DNA from: DASWIP01 sp036397635
Lineage (GTDB): Bacteria > Actinomycetota > AC-67
NCBI GenBank assembly: GCA_036397635.1
Contig: DASWIP010000025.1
Span: 1 to 13,115, forward strand
Length of the DNA: 13,115 nt
Direction of reading: 5' to 3'
Shown here: in pieces, positions 1 to 5,862 of the stretch
Position numbering within the stretch: position 1 is the stretch's first letter
Layout: each line of letters opens with the position of its first letter
Position numbers and translations under genes: made by a program
The notes under the pieces: generated by a model
Told to the model about the DNA's origin: nothing
Database searches by the model: none
The model's input: only the letters and a program-made list of their open reading frames with translations

Positions 1-705
1 ACGATCGGCCGGTACCGGGAACCGAGTGGACCGGGCATCCGCTGCGACTCCGGGTTCGCTGCGTACTCCGAGATCCCGCGCACCTACGACTCGCTCATCG
101 CCAAGCTGATCGCCTGGGGAGCCGACCGTGAGGAGGCGCGCCGGCGTCTGCTGCGCGCGCTCGACGAATACGAGATCGAGGGCATCAAGACCCTCGTGCC
201 GTTCCACAAGCTGATGCTCGCCGACGAGGCATTCATCAAGGGCCAGGTGCACACGGCGTACGTCGAGAACGAGATGGACCTCGCGGGATTCGTGGTCGAG
301 AAGCCGGTACCGATCACGCCGCCCGATCACACGGCCGGCGCCGTGACGCAGGCGCGGACCGCGACGGTCGAGGTGGATGGCAAGCGCTTCGAGGTCAAGG
401 TCGGCGACCTCGATTTCACGGTCCCGGGCGCCGCACGCGGCGCGAAGCCCACCCCTCCCGTCGCCGAGGCCAAGGCACACGCCTCCAGCGGCATCGACGA
501 GATCTCCGCACCCATGCAGGGCACGATCATCAAGGTCGAGGCGTCCGAAGGCCAGCAGGTCAAGGCCGGCGACCTGCTGGTGGTGCTCGAGGCGATGAAG
601 ATGGAGAACCACATCAACGCCCCCCACGACGGCATGGTCGTGAGCATCAACGTCAAGGCCGGCCAGAACGTCGAGACAGGCACCACGCTCGTCGTGCTCG
701 AATAG
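1..705 (+). CDS. Acyl-CoA carboxylase alpha subunit (biotin carboxylase/BCCP fusion), 3' part
   Basis: The frame is open from base 1, so the 5' end lies outside the window; about 234 residues remain. The first ~75 residues match the end of a biotin carboxylase C-terminal domain (YDSLIAKLIAWG, then REEARRRLLRALDEYEIEGIKT). A linker leads to a biotinyl/lipoyl attachment domain at roughly residues 160-234. It contains the biotinylation motif EAMKMENH; the acceptor lysine is codon 598-600. In this family the enzyme carboxylates biotin on the BCCP domain with ATP and bicarbonate. A separate carboxyltransferase beta subunit, not in the window, then passes the carboxyl group to acetyl- or propionyl-CoA. 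The fused layout is usual in actinobacteria. The acyl-CoA preference cannot be read from this fragment. The TAG stop is at 703-705. Confidence 0.95.
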   Translation, partial: TIGRYREPSGPGIRCDSGFAAYSEIPRTYDSLIAKLIAWGADREEARRRLLRALDEYEIEGIKTLVPFHKLMLADEAFIKGQVHTAYVENEMDLAGFVVEKPVPITPPDHTAGAVTQARTATVEVDGKRFEVKVGDLDFTVPGAARGAKPTPPVAEAKAHASSGIDEISAPMQGTIIKVEASEGQQVKAGDLLVVLEAMKMENHINAPHDGMVVSINVKAGQNVETGTTLVVLE

Positions 706-715
706 AACCCGCTGC

Positions 716-1585
716 ATGAAATCGGTCCTGCTCGCGACCTCCGCAGACTGGCCCGATCTGTTCCAGGATGACCGGCCGCTGCGCGACGCGCTGCTCGCGC
801 GCGGCTTGGATGCACGTGCGGCGGTATGGGACGACCCAGGCGTGGACTGGGCGGCCGCGGATCTGATCGTGCTCAGATCGATCTGGGATTACACACGCCA
901 CCGAGACCGGTTCGTCGCGTGGACGCACGAGGCCGCGGGCGCGACGCCGATGCACAATCCCGCCGAGATCGTCGAGTGGAACAGCCACAAGCTCTATCTG
1001 CGCGACCTCGAGCGTGAGGGCGTCCGGATCGTGCCGACGGTGTGGGCGCGTGGCGGCGCGAGCATCGACGTGGCCGGGATCGCGCGAGAGCGCGGTTGGG
1101 TGGAGATGGTGGTCAAGCCGTGCGTCTCAGCCGGCGCGCGCGACGCCGTCCGCGGCACCGTCGAGGATGTGCAGACGCAGGCCGACGAGCTGCTCGCAGC
1201 GGGACGCGACCTGATGATGCAGCCGTACCTGCCCGAGGTGGAAGGCGACGGCGAGCATTCGCTGGTGCTCCTTGGCGGCGAGTTGTCGCACGTGATGCGC
1301 AAAGAGCCGGCGCTCGCGGCTCGGGTGGCGTGGACCTCATCCACCGTGAGGCAGGTGGAACCGCACCCCGACGAGCTACGCCTCGCCGAGCAGCTCGTCG
1401 AGATCGTCGGTCCGCTGCTGTACGCCCGCGTCGACTGCGTGGTGCTGGATGAGCGCGCGCACCTGATGGAGCTCGAGCTGATCGAGCCCCAGCTGTTCCT
1501 GCGCGAAGGACCCCCCGAGGCGACCGACCGCCTCGCCGACCTGATCGGCAAGCTTGCGTCCCGTTCTGACGGTATAACGGTTTGA
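716..1585 (+). CDS. ATP-grasp domain protein, RimK/glutathione-synthetase-like
   Basis: A 289-residue protein with ATP-grasp features. There is an N-terminal pre-ATP-grasp region (MKSVLLATSADWPDL, then DLIVLRSIWDYTRHRDRF). The nucleotide-binding lysine segment is VVKPCVSAGARDAVR, around residue 140. A MMQPYLPEVEGDGEHSLVL strand and a metal-binding end, YARVDCVVLDERAHLMELELIEP, follow. Family members use ATP to join a carboxylate to an amine or similar nucleophile through an acyl phosphate. The substrate is not evident here. The ATG follows the carboxylase stop by 10 nt, which suggests co-transcription, but no strong Shine-Dalgarno sequence precedes it. The family assignment is firm. A more specific role, such as peptide ligase or cycloserine-pathway-like ligase, would be speculation. 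Confidence 0.85.
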   Translation: MKSVLLATSADWPDLFQDDRPLRDALLARGLDARAAVWDDPGVDWAAADLIVLRSIWDYTRHRDRFVAWTHEAAGATPMHNPAEIVEWNSHKLYLRDLEREGVRIVPTVWARGGASIDVAGIARERGWVEMVVKPCVSAGARDAVRGTVEDVQTQADELLAAGRDLMMQPYLPEVEGDGEHSLVLLGGELSHVMRKEPALAARVAWTSSTVRQVEPHPDELRLAEQLVEIVGPLLYARVDCVVLDERAHLMELELIEPQLFLREGPPEATDRLADLIGKLASRSDGITV

Positions 1586-1594
1586 TGGTAAGAT
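1566..1594 (+). promoter_or_regulatory. Candidate leaderless promoter of the toxin-antitoxin module
   Basis: A -35-like CTGACG (1566-1571) is followed after 17 bp by TAAGAT (1589-1594), which fits the actinobacterial TANNNT -10 pattern. Transcription would start at about 1601-1602, exactly at the antitoxin ATG, giving a leaderless mRNA. No ribosome binding site is seen before that ATG, which agrees. The -10 lies just past the upstream TGA stop. This is inferred from sequence only. Confidence 0.4.
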
Positions 1595-1601
1595 AGGGCC
1601 G

Positions 1602-1862
1602 ATGGCCGAGCGACGGAAGACGACCATGTACGTCGACGCAGACTTGCTGCGCGCGATGAAGGTGGCCGCGGCCCGCGAGGACAAGCCGGAATACCTCGTG
1701 GTGGAGGATGCGCTGCGCAAGCACCTGGGGTTCGACCTGCTCGAGAGGATCCTCGCACGCGCCTCGCTCTCTGAAGAGGCGGCTATGGAAGTCGCGATCG
1801 AGGCCACTCGCTCGGCGCGCAAGGAGATCGCCCGCGAGCGGCGGCGTGGATCCGCACGTTGA
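1602..1862 (+). CDS. Ribbon-helix-helix antitoxin of a PIN toxin-antitoxin module
   Basis: An 86-residue basic protein. Residues 6-42 fit a ribbon-helix-helix (CopG/Arc-like) fold: a short strand KTTMYVDADLLRAMKVAAAR, then a second helix, EYLVVEDALRKHLG. The charged C-terminal half (residues 55-86, ending KEIARERRRGSAR) would be the toxin-neutralising tail in this type of antitoxin. The 4-nt overlap with a PIN-domain toxin gene (TTGA) supports a type II antitoxin that also represses its own operon. Dimeric DNA binding and autoregulation are family knowledge, not shown here. There is no Shine-Dalgarno sequence; the ATG sits at the predicted transcription start. Confidence 0.8.
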   Translation: MAERRKTTMYVDADLLRAMKVAAAREDKPEYLVVEDALRKHLGFDLLERILARASLSEEAAMEVAIEATRSARKEIARERRRGSAR

Positions 1863-2272
1863 TCCGAGCGGTTCTCGACACCAACGTCTTGATCTCGGCC
1901 CTGCTCTCGCCCGAGGGCGCTCCCGCGCAGATCCTGCGCACATGGCTGGCGGGGGTCTTCGAGCTCATCCTCTCGCGCCACCTGATCGAAGAGCTCGACC
2001 GTGCTCTCGCCTATCGCAAGATCCGCGCACGGGTGGAGGCGGAGGAGGCGCAGGCGTTCCGAACCCTGCTCGAGCGCGTTGCCGTCATCCAACAGGATGA
2101 GGAAACCGACGCGAAGACGACCGGCCCTGGCGATGTGGACTTGATCGCGCTCACGCAGCGTTACGCCGACGTCCTCGTCACCGGTGACCACGCGCTACTC
2201 GCGGAGCCTCTGCCGATCCCGGCACTATCACCGCGCGACTTCCTCGACGCGCTCGAGGGCGGCACGAACTAG
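1859..2272 (+). CDS. PIN-domain ribonuclease toxin (putative toxin, COG1569/TIGR00305-like)
   Basis: A 137-residue PIN-domain protein. It begins with the hallmark strand IRAVLDTNVLISALLSP, giving acidic Asp7 with Asn9. Glu44/Glu45 lie in SRHLIEELDRAL, and Asp92/Asp94 plus Asp110 lie in GDVDLIALTQRYADVLVTGD. Together they form the usual metal-binding acidic cluster of these Mg/Mn-dependent RNases. The C-terminal PALSPRDFLDAL also matches the family, so the protein looks full length. The start is TTG (1859-1861), overlapping the antitoxin TGA stop, which suggests translational coupling and lower toxin output. The TAG stop (2270-2272) lies inside the left end of repeat element A. The cellular RNA target is unknown. 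Confidence 0.9.
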   Translation: MIRAVLDTNVLISALLSPEGAPAQILRTWLAGVFELILSRHLIEELDRALAYRKIRARVEAEEAQAFRTLLERVAVIQQDEETDAKTTGPGDVDLIALTQRYADVLVTGDHALLAEPLPIPALSPRDFLDALEGGTN

Positions 2273-2436
2273 TGTCCCGAGTCGGAGTTCCCGTGAATAT
2301 TTCGGGCGCATCTGCGCCCGGAGCGCAAGGCGCGAGGAGGGAGCATATCCGCTGGATATGTGACCGACGAGCAACGCCGCGATCCGGGATGCAGGGCGTT
2401 CGAAATGTCGTGCGAATCTTCGACTCGGGACACTAG
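2269..2436. repeat. Palindromic repeat element A (about 165 bp, inverted-repeat ends)
   Basis: The ends are a perfect 15-bp inverted repeat, CTAGTGTCCCGAGTC (2269-2283) and its complement (2422-2436). Imperfect pairing continues about 25 bp inward. The interior holds a small hairpin (CGGGCGCA/TGCGCCCG, 2303-2320), the block GCAAGGCGCGAGGAGGG (2325-2341), an apical stem-loop CATATCC-GCT-GGATATG (2344-2360), and the block ACCGACGAGCAACGC (2363-2377). Segment 2312-2325 can alternatively pair with 2381-2395, so the whole element could fold as one long hairpin. Both 15-17 nt blocks recur identically in element B. It fills the space between two convergent genes, and each end contains a flanking gene's TAG stop. 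No T-tract typical of an intrinsic terminator is seen. It could be a MITE/REP-like palindrome or a structured RNA. Confidence 0.85.
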
Positions 2437-3383
2437 GGCGTCGCAGGTTCGGGGATCGCGGCTTCCTGGCCGGCGATGCGGCCGCCGCGGCGCCACGCGG
2501 CCATGATCACGCCGGCCAGGATCAGGGCCACGCCGCCGAGCTGGACCGGGCTAGGGTCCTCACCAAGGATCACCGCGCCCAGCGCAAGCGCGCCGACCGG
2601 CTGCAGCAGCAACAACACCGACGACAGCGCCGCGGGCAGCCGTGGGAGCGAGATCGACAGCAGCAGCCATCCAAGCACCTGCGAGGTCAGCGCGAGCAGC
2701 GCGAGCCACCCGTGCGACGGCCACGACGGCGCGAGTTCGCTGCCGTCGATCGATCCGAGGACCATGGTCACCACGGCGGTGACGAGCGTTGCTTCGAACA
2801 GCGGACCTGCCGGACGCCGAAGGTCGCGCGCGCCTTCTCGATGCAGCAAGATGAACACCGCATACGCCATTGACGTGCCGACCCCGAAGATGACCCCCAG
2901 CGCTGGGTCCTCGCCGAAGGCTCCTTCTCCCACGACGCCCGACACGAACACGACACCGGCCACGACCACCGGGATCGACGCGAAGACGCGAGGGTCGGGG
3001 TCCTCGTGCAGCACGACCCAGGCGATCAGGCCGACCACCACGACCTGCAGGTTGCCGAGCACCGTCGCCAGTCCCGCGCCCACAGCGTCGATCGAGTGAT
3101 GCCATAGCACCAGATCGGCGGCGAACGCCACGCCTGCGATCGCGGCGAGAACGTGCGCGCGGCGGGGGCGCGGACCGAAGCGCGCGCGCTCCACCCAAGC
3201 GAGCGCGCCCAGCACCGGCAGCGCGTACGCGCAGCGCCACAGGGCCACCGCCGTCGGGGTCGCGTCGGACAGCCGGACGAATACCGCCGAGAACGCGATC
3301 GCCGCCGCGCCGAGCACCGCCGCCAGCAGCGGGCGCGCAGACAGGAACGCGAGCGGGGACGATCGGAGGTCGGGCCGGTTCAC
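2433..3383 (-). CDS. EamA/DMT-family transporter
   Basis: A 316-residue, very hydrophobic protein with about ten predicted membrane helices in two EamA halves. The first half starts LLAAVLGAAAIAFSAVFVRL. The second includes LGVIFGVGTSMAYAVFILLH and ends SVLLLLQPVGALALGAVILGE with VALILAGVIMAAW. The helix before GEDP, followed by a closing helix, is typical of the drug/metabolite transporter superfamily. Such proteins usually export small metabolites or amino acids; no substrate can be assigned. The GTG start (3381-3383) lacks a clear ribosome binding site but lies 10 nt after the TetR gene, so the two are probably co-transcribed. The TAG stop (2435-2433) is formed by the right end of repeat element A. 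Confidence 0.9.
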   Translation of the reverse strand: MNRPDLRSSPLAFLSARPLLAAVLGAAAIAFSAVFVRLSDATPTAVALWRCAYALPVLGALAWVERARFGPRPRRAHVLAAIAGVAFAADLVLWHHSIDAVGAGLATVLGNLQVVVVGLIAWVVLHEDPDPRVFASIPVVVAGVVFVSGVVGEGAFGEDPALGVIFGVGTSMAYAVFILLHREGARDLRRPAGPLFEATLVTAVVTMVLGSIDGSELAPSWPSHGWLALLALTSQVLGWLLLSISLPRLPAALSSVLLLLQPVGALALGAVILGEDPSPVQLGGVALILAGVIMAAWRRGGRIAGQEAAIPEPATP

Positions 3384-3393
3384 GGCCGGGATG

Positions 3394-3990
3394 CTACCCG
3401 TCCGAGGTGCGGCTCAACGCGGATATCAGTCGGTCGATCGCCTCCCCGGCCTCGCCGCGCGCGCGCTGCGGGTCGTCGGAGCGCGCGATCACGAGCGCGG
3501 CCTCGCCCAGCATCGCGAGCACCATGTGGGCGAGCATCTCGAGCGGCTGCTCGGCGATCAGGCCGGCGTCCATCGCTGCCTGAAGCACGGCCTTCACCAA
3601 CCCGAAGCCGTACTCCTCGTCGATCGCGCGCCAGCGCTCCCAGCCCAGCACCGACGGCCCGTCGATCAGGCTGACCTGCCGGACCTTCGGGTCCATCGTC
3701 ATGTCGAGCCAGGTGTTCGCGCCGATCCGCAGGATCTCCAGCGGGTCGCTCGCGTCCTTGACCGCCACCCCGATCCGGTCGGCGCCGCGCGCCTCACAGG
3801 TTCGGAAGACCGCCTCGAACAGCGCTTCCTTGTTCGGGAAGTGGTGATAAAGCGCGCCCTTGGAGACGCCGGCGCGCGCGAGCACCTCCTCGATCGGCGT
3901 CGCTTCGTAGCCGCGCTCGGAGAACAGCGCCTGGGCGACCCGCACCAGCTCGGCGCGTGTCGCCTCGGCCTGCTCGGCTTTCGATCCCAC
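3394..3990 (-). CDS. TetR/AcrR-family transcriptional regulator
   Basis: A 198-residue protein with an N-terminal TetR DNA-binding domain. ATRAELVRVAQALFSERGYEAT is followed by helix-turn-helix residues ~33-52 (IEEVLARAGVSKGALYHHF), then NKEALFEAVF. The C-terminal ligand domain (residues ~70-195) is variable, as usual, so no ligand can be named. The start is GTG (3990-3988), with purine-rich GGAAGG about 12 nt upstream. It is divergent from a membrane-protein gene across two perfect palindromic operators and lies 10 nt ahead of an EamA exporter. This is the classic layout of a repressor that controls itself, a downstream exporter and a divergent operon. Regulation of both sides is inferred. 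Confidence 0.92.
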   Translation of the reverse strand: MGSKAEQAEATRAELVRVAQALFSERGYEATPIEEVLARAGVSKGALYHHFPNKEALFEAVFRTCEARGADRIGVAVKDASDPLEILRIGANTWLDMTMDPKVRQVSLIDGPSVLGWERWRAIDEEYGFGLVKAVLQAAMDAGLIAEQPLEMLAHMVLAMLGEAALVIARSDDPQRARGEAGEAIDRLISALSRTSDG

Positions 3991-4012
3991 CCGGCTGAAC
4001 CGCCTTCCCCAC

Positions 4013-4042
4013 TTGACAGACCGACGGTCGGTATCCTAATAT
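4013..4042 (+). promoter_or_regulatory. Promoter for the membrane protein/thioesterase operon
   Basis: A consensus -35 TTGACA (4013-4018) is separated by 18 bp from TAATAT (4037-4042), which fits TANNNT. Transcription would begin near 4049 and leave a ~50-nt leader containing a strong ribosome binding site. The first palindromic operator occupies the spacer and the second covers the start region, so a bound TetR protein would block polymerase. The region is locally AT-rich compared with its surroundings. Confidence 0.7.
4020..4032. promoter_or_regulatory. TetR operator 1 (perfect 13-bp palindrome)
   Basis: ACCGACGGTCGGT is a perfect inverted repeat around a central G. It lies between the -35 and -10 of the plus-strand promoter, 30 bp upstream of the TetR start codon. 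The repeated unit is in fact 17 bp (GACCGACGGTCGGTATC, 4019-4035). Short GC-rich palindromes of this form are typical TetR-family targets. Binding by the adjacent regulator is inferred. Confidence 0.75.
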
Positions 4043-4046
4043 CCCG

Positions 4047-4059
4047 ACCGACGGTCGGT
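4047..4059. promoter_or_regulatory. TetR operator 2 (identical palindrome)
   Basis: This is a second exact copy of ACCGACGGTCGGT, again inside the 17-bp unit GACCGACGGTCGGTATC (4046-4062). Its centre is 27 bp from operator 1. It overlaps the predicted plus-strand transcription start and lies upstream of the minus-strand TetR gene, so one pair of sites could repress both directions. Confidence 0.75.
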
Positions 4060-4101
4060 ATCTTAACGGCGAGCAAGCTCGCCGGAAAGGAGGAGTCCAC
4101 G

Positions 4102-4509
4102 ATGGCCGTGCGCGACGTTCTGAAGATCAACGCGCTGTTCTCAGCCCTCAGCGGCCTGATCCTCATCTTCGCAGGCGGGCCTCTAGGCCGGCTGTTCGAC
4201 GTCCCGCGAACGCTCCTGGTCGCGGTCGGCGCCACCTTGCTGATCTACGCGGCGGACCTTGCGATCATAGCGGTGCGCCGAGGCCTGCGCCGGTTCGAGG
4301 TGCTGCTGTTCGCTTCCGCCGACGCGGCCTGGGTGCTGGGCACATCCGGTGTCCTGCTGGTCGCGCCCGAGGTGATCAGCCTGGCCGGACGCCTTGTGCT
4401 CGCCGCCGTGGCGGTCCCCGTCGCGACCTTCGCCGCCCTGCAGTTCCGGGCGGCGCGCGCGCTTCGAACGCGGACCGGGACGGCCCTGATCTCGGATGGC
4501 GCCCGGTGA
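4102..4509 (+). CDS. Small integral membrane protein, four predicted helices
   Basis: A 135-residue hydrophobic protein with predicted helices at about residues 8-27, 37-57, 66-88 and 95-115, and a basic, likely cytoplasmic, tail (RAARALRTRTGTAL). I do not recognise a named family; it resembles generic SPW/DoxX-sized membrane proteins only in topology. The start is set by a near-perfect ribosome binding site, AAAGGAGGAG (4086-4095), 6 nt before the ATG; the open frame runs further upstream but is antisense to the TetR gene. Transcription probably begins at the operator-overlapped promoter. The thioesterase start codon overlaps its stop by 4 nt, so the two genes should be co-translated and may share a function such as handling a membrane-active or acyl compound. 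Confidence 0.82.
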   Translation: MAVRDVLKINALFSALSGLILIFAGGPLGRLFDVPRTLLVAVGATLLIYAADLAIIAVRRGLRRFEVLLFASADAAWVLGTSGVLLVAPEVISLAGRLVLAAVAVPVATFAALQFRAARALRTRTGTALISDGAR

Positions 4510-4922
4510 GCGACACGATCAACGGCTTCGACGTGATGCGAGGGTTCCTGCCGTCCTCTCCCTTCGTGCAGCACCTGGGCGTGGAGCTGCTCGAGCTGGA
4601 ACCGGATAGAGCGACCCTACGGCTGCCGTTCATCGAGCAGGTCGTCACCATCGGCGAGACCATTCACGGCGGAGCGATCGCATCGCTGATCGACACGACC
4701 GCGATGGCGGCCGCGTGGGCAACCGATCAGGCACCGGCGAGCATGCGCGGCACCACCGTCGGGATCACGGTGAACTACTTGGCGGCGGCCAACAAGACCG
4801 ATCTGGTGGCGCGCGCGCGGGTGGTGCGACGCGGCCGCAGCCTGTGCCACGTCGATGTGGAGGTCACCGATAGCGACGAGCTGCTCGTGGCAAAAGGTCT
4901 GGTCACCTACAAGCTGGGCTAG
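4506..4922 (+). CDS. PaaI-family hotdog-fold thioesterase
   Basis: A 138-residue protein of normal length for a single hotdog domain. The motif ETIHGGAIASLIDTTAMAA (residues ~51-69) carries the HGG turn (His54-Gly56) and catalytic acidic residue Asp63 of PaaI/YbgC-like acyl-CoA thioesterases. The closing strands are GITVNYLAAA and CHVDVEVTDSDELLVAKGLVTYK. These enzymes hydrolyse acyl- or aryl-CoA thioesters in the cytoplasm as multimers. The exact CoA substrate is unknown. The GTG start (4506-4508) overlaps the preceding TGA stop (GTGA), indicating translational coupling to the membrane protein and the same TetR-controlled promoter. Confidence 0.9.
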   Translation: MSDTINGFDVMRGFLPSSPFVQHLGVELLELEPDRATLRLPFIEQVVTIGETIHGGAIASLIDTTAMAAAWATDQAPASMRGTTVGITVNYLAAANKTDLVARARVVRRGRSLCHVDVEVTDSDELLVAKGLVTYKLG

Positions 4923-4964
4923 CTCGCCGCCTTCGAGTCCTGCTTCCGATAGCCTTCCGGCGCC

Positions 4965-5792
4965 ATGACGGTCCTTCCGCCCGTGCCCGCGATCGATGTG
5001 CACACACATCTGTTCCCGCCGCGCCTGTCCGCGGCGGTTCGCGGCGCGCTGCACGAGATGTACGGCTGGGGTTTCGACCTCCCCGACGATCCCGTCGAAC
5101 TCGCGACGTTCCTGGCGGATCGGGGGACGGAGCGTTTCTGCGTGCTCCCGTACGCGCACAAGCCCGGCGTCGCGCGCTCGCTCAACGCCTGGGTGGCCGA
5201 GACCACCGCCGCGTTGGACGGTGCGATCGGCTTCGCCTGCGTAAACCAGGACGACGACGATCCGATCTCGATCCTGGACGAAGCCTTCGCGAGCGGGTTG
5301 CGCGGTGTGAAGTTGCACCACCAAGTGCAGAACGTCGCCCCCGACGACGAACGCTTGTTCCCCGTCTACGAGCTCATGCTCGAGCGCAACCTGCCGCTTC
5401 TCGTCCACGCGGGGAAGGGGCCGACCGACAACGGCCTGGTCGGGCTCGACCGCTTCGCTGCGGCGATGGCGCGATATCCCGACCTGCGTGTGTGCGTCGC
5501 GCACATGGGCGCGCCCGAGCAGGAAGGGTTCGTCGCGCTGCTCGAGCAGCATCCGAACCTGTACCTGGACACCAGCGGCCTGGGCGGCATGCGGCTGGAT
5601 GGGATCGTGACCCAGGCCAACGCGAGCCGGATCCTTTACGGTTCGGACGCCCCGAACATCGCGTTCGACTATGAGCTGAGCATCACCAAGGTGACCGACC
5701 TTGGCCTCGGCCCTGCGGCCGAGCGCGCGATCTTCCGCGACAACGCGCGCGCGTTCCTGGGTGAGCTTCCGGGAGTAGTCTCAAGGGGCTAG
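4965..5792 (+). CDS. Amidohydrolase-2 family metal-dependent hydrolase
   Basis: A 275-residue TIM-barrel protein with the metal-ligand pattern of the amidohydrolase_2 (PF04909-like) group. It has AIDVHTH with His13 and His15, a strand GLRGVKLHH (Lys116, His118), LLVHAG (His148), CVAHMG (His180) and LYGSDAP with Asp228 near the C-terminus. Family members hydrolyse or decarboxylate cyclic and aromatic substrates; the substrate here cannot be inferred. All key ligands are present, so it should be active. It starts at an ATG 42 nt after the thioesterase stop, without a strong ribosome binding site, so it may be the third gene of that operon or be separately transcribed. Confidence 0.9.
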   Translation: MTVLPPVPAIDVHTHLFPPRLSAAVRGALHEMYGWGFDLPDDPVELATFLADRGTERFCVLPYAHKPGVARSLNAWVAETTAALDGAIGFACVNQDDDDPISILDEAFASGLRGVKLHHQVQNVAPDDERLFPVYELMLERNLPLLVHAGKGPTDNGLVGLDRFAAAMARYPDLRVCVAHMGAPEQEGFVALLEQHPNLYLDTSGLGGMRLDGIVTQANASRILYGSDAPNIAFDYELSITKVTDLGLGPAAERAIFRDNARAFLGELPGVVSRG

Positions 5793-5862
5793 TCATCCAA
5801 GATAGTCAAAGCGCATCTTGTCCGGGGTTGGGCACCACGTCACGCTGGATGACATAGCCACG

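Noticed and set aside
2303..2320. Strong hairpin as an intrinsic terminator for the toxin gene
   Set aside because: No T-tract follows on either strand, and it is better explained as part of the larger repeat element.
4019..4062. Two direct repeats as a minimal CRISPR array
   Set aside because: There are only two 17-bp copies with a 10-bp gap; each contains a perfect palindrome and overlaps a promoter next to a TetR gene.
3391..4101. Long plus-strand open frame joined to the membrane protein gene
   Set aside because: It is antisense to the TetR gene and crosses the promoter and operators; the ribosome binding site at 4086-4095 fixes the start at 4102.
5798..5820. CAAGAT/ATCTTG inverted repeat and TTG start at 5818 for the histidine kinase
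   Set aside because: The 6-bp repeat with an 11-nt gap is weak, and codon use after the TTG is less coding-like than after ATG 5863.
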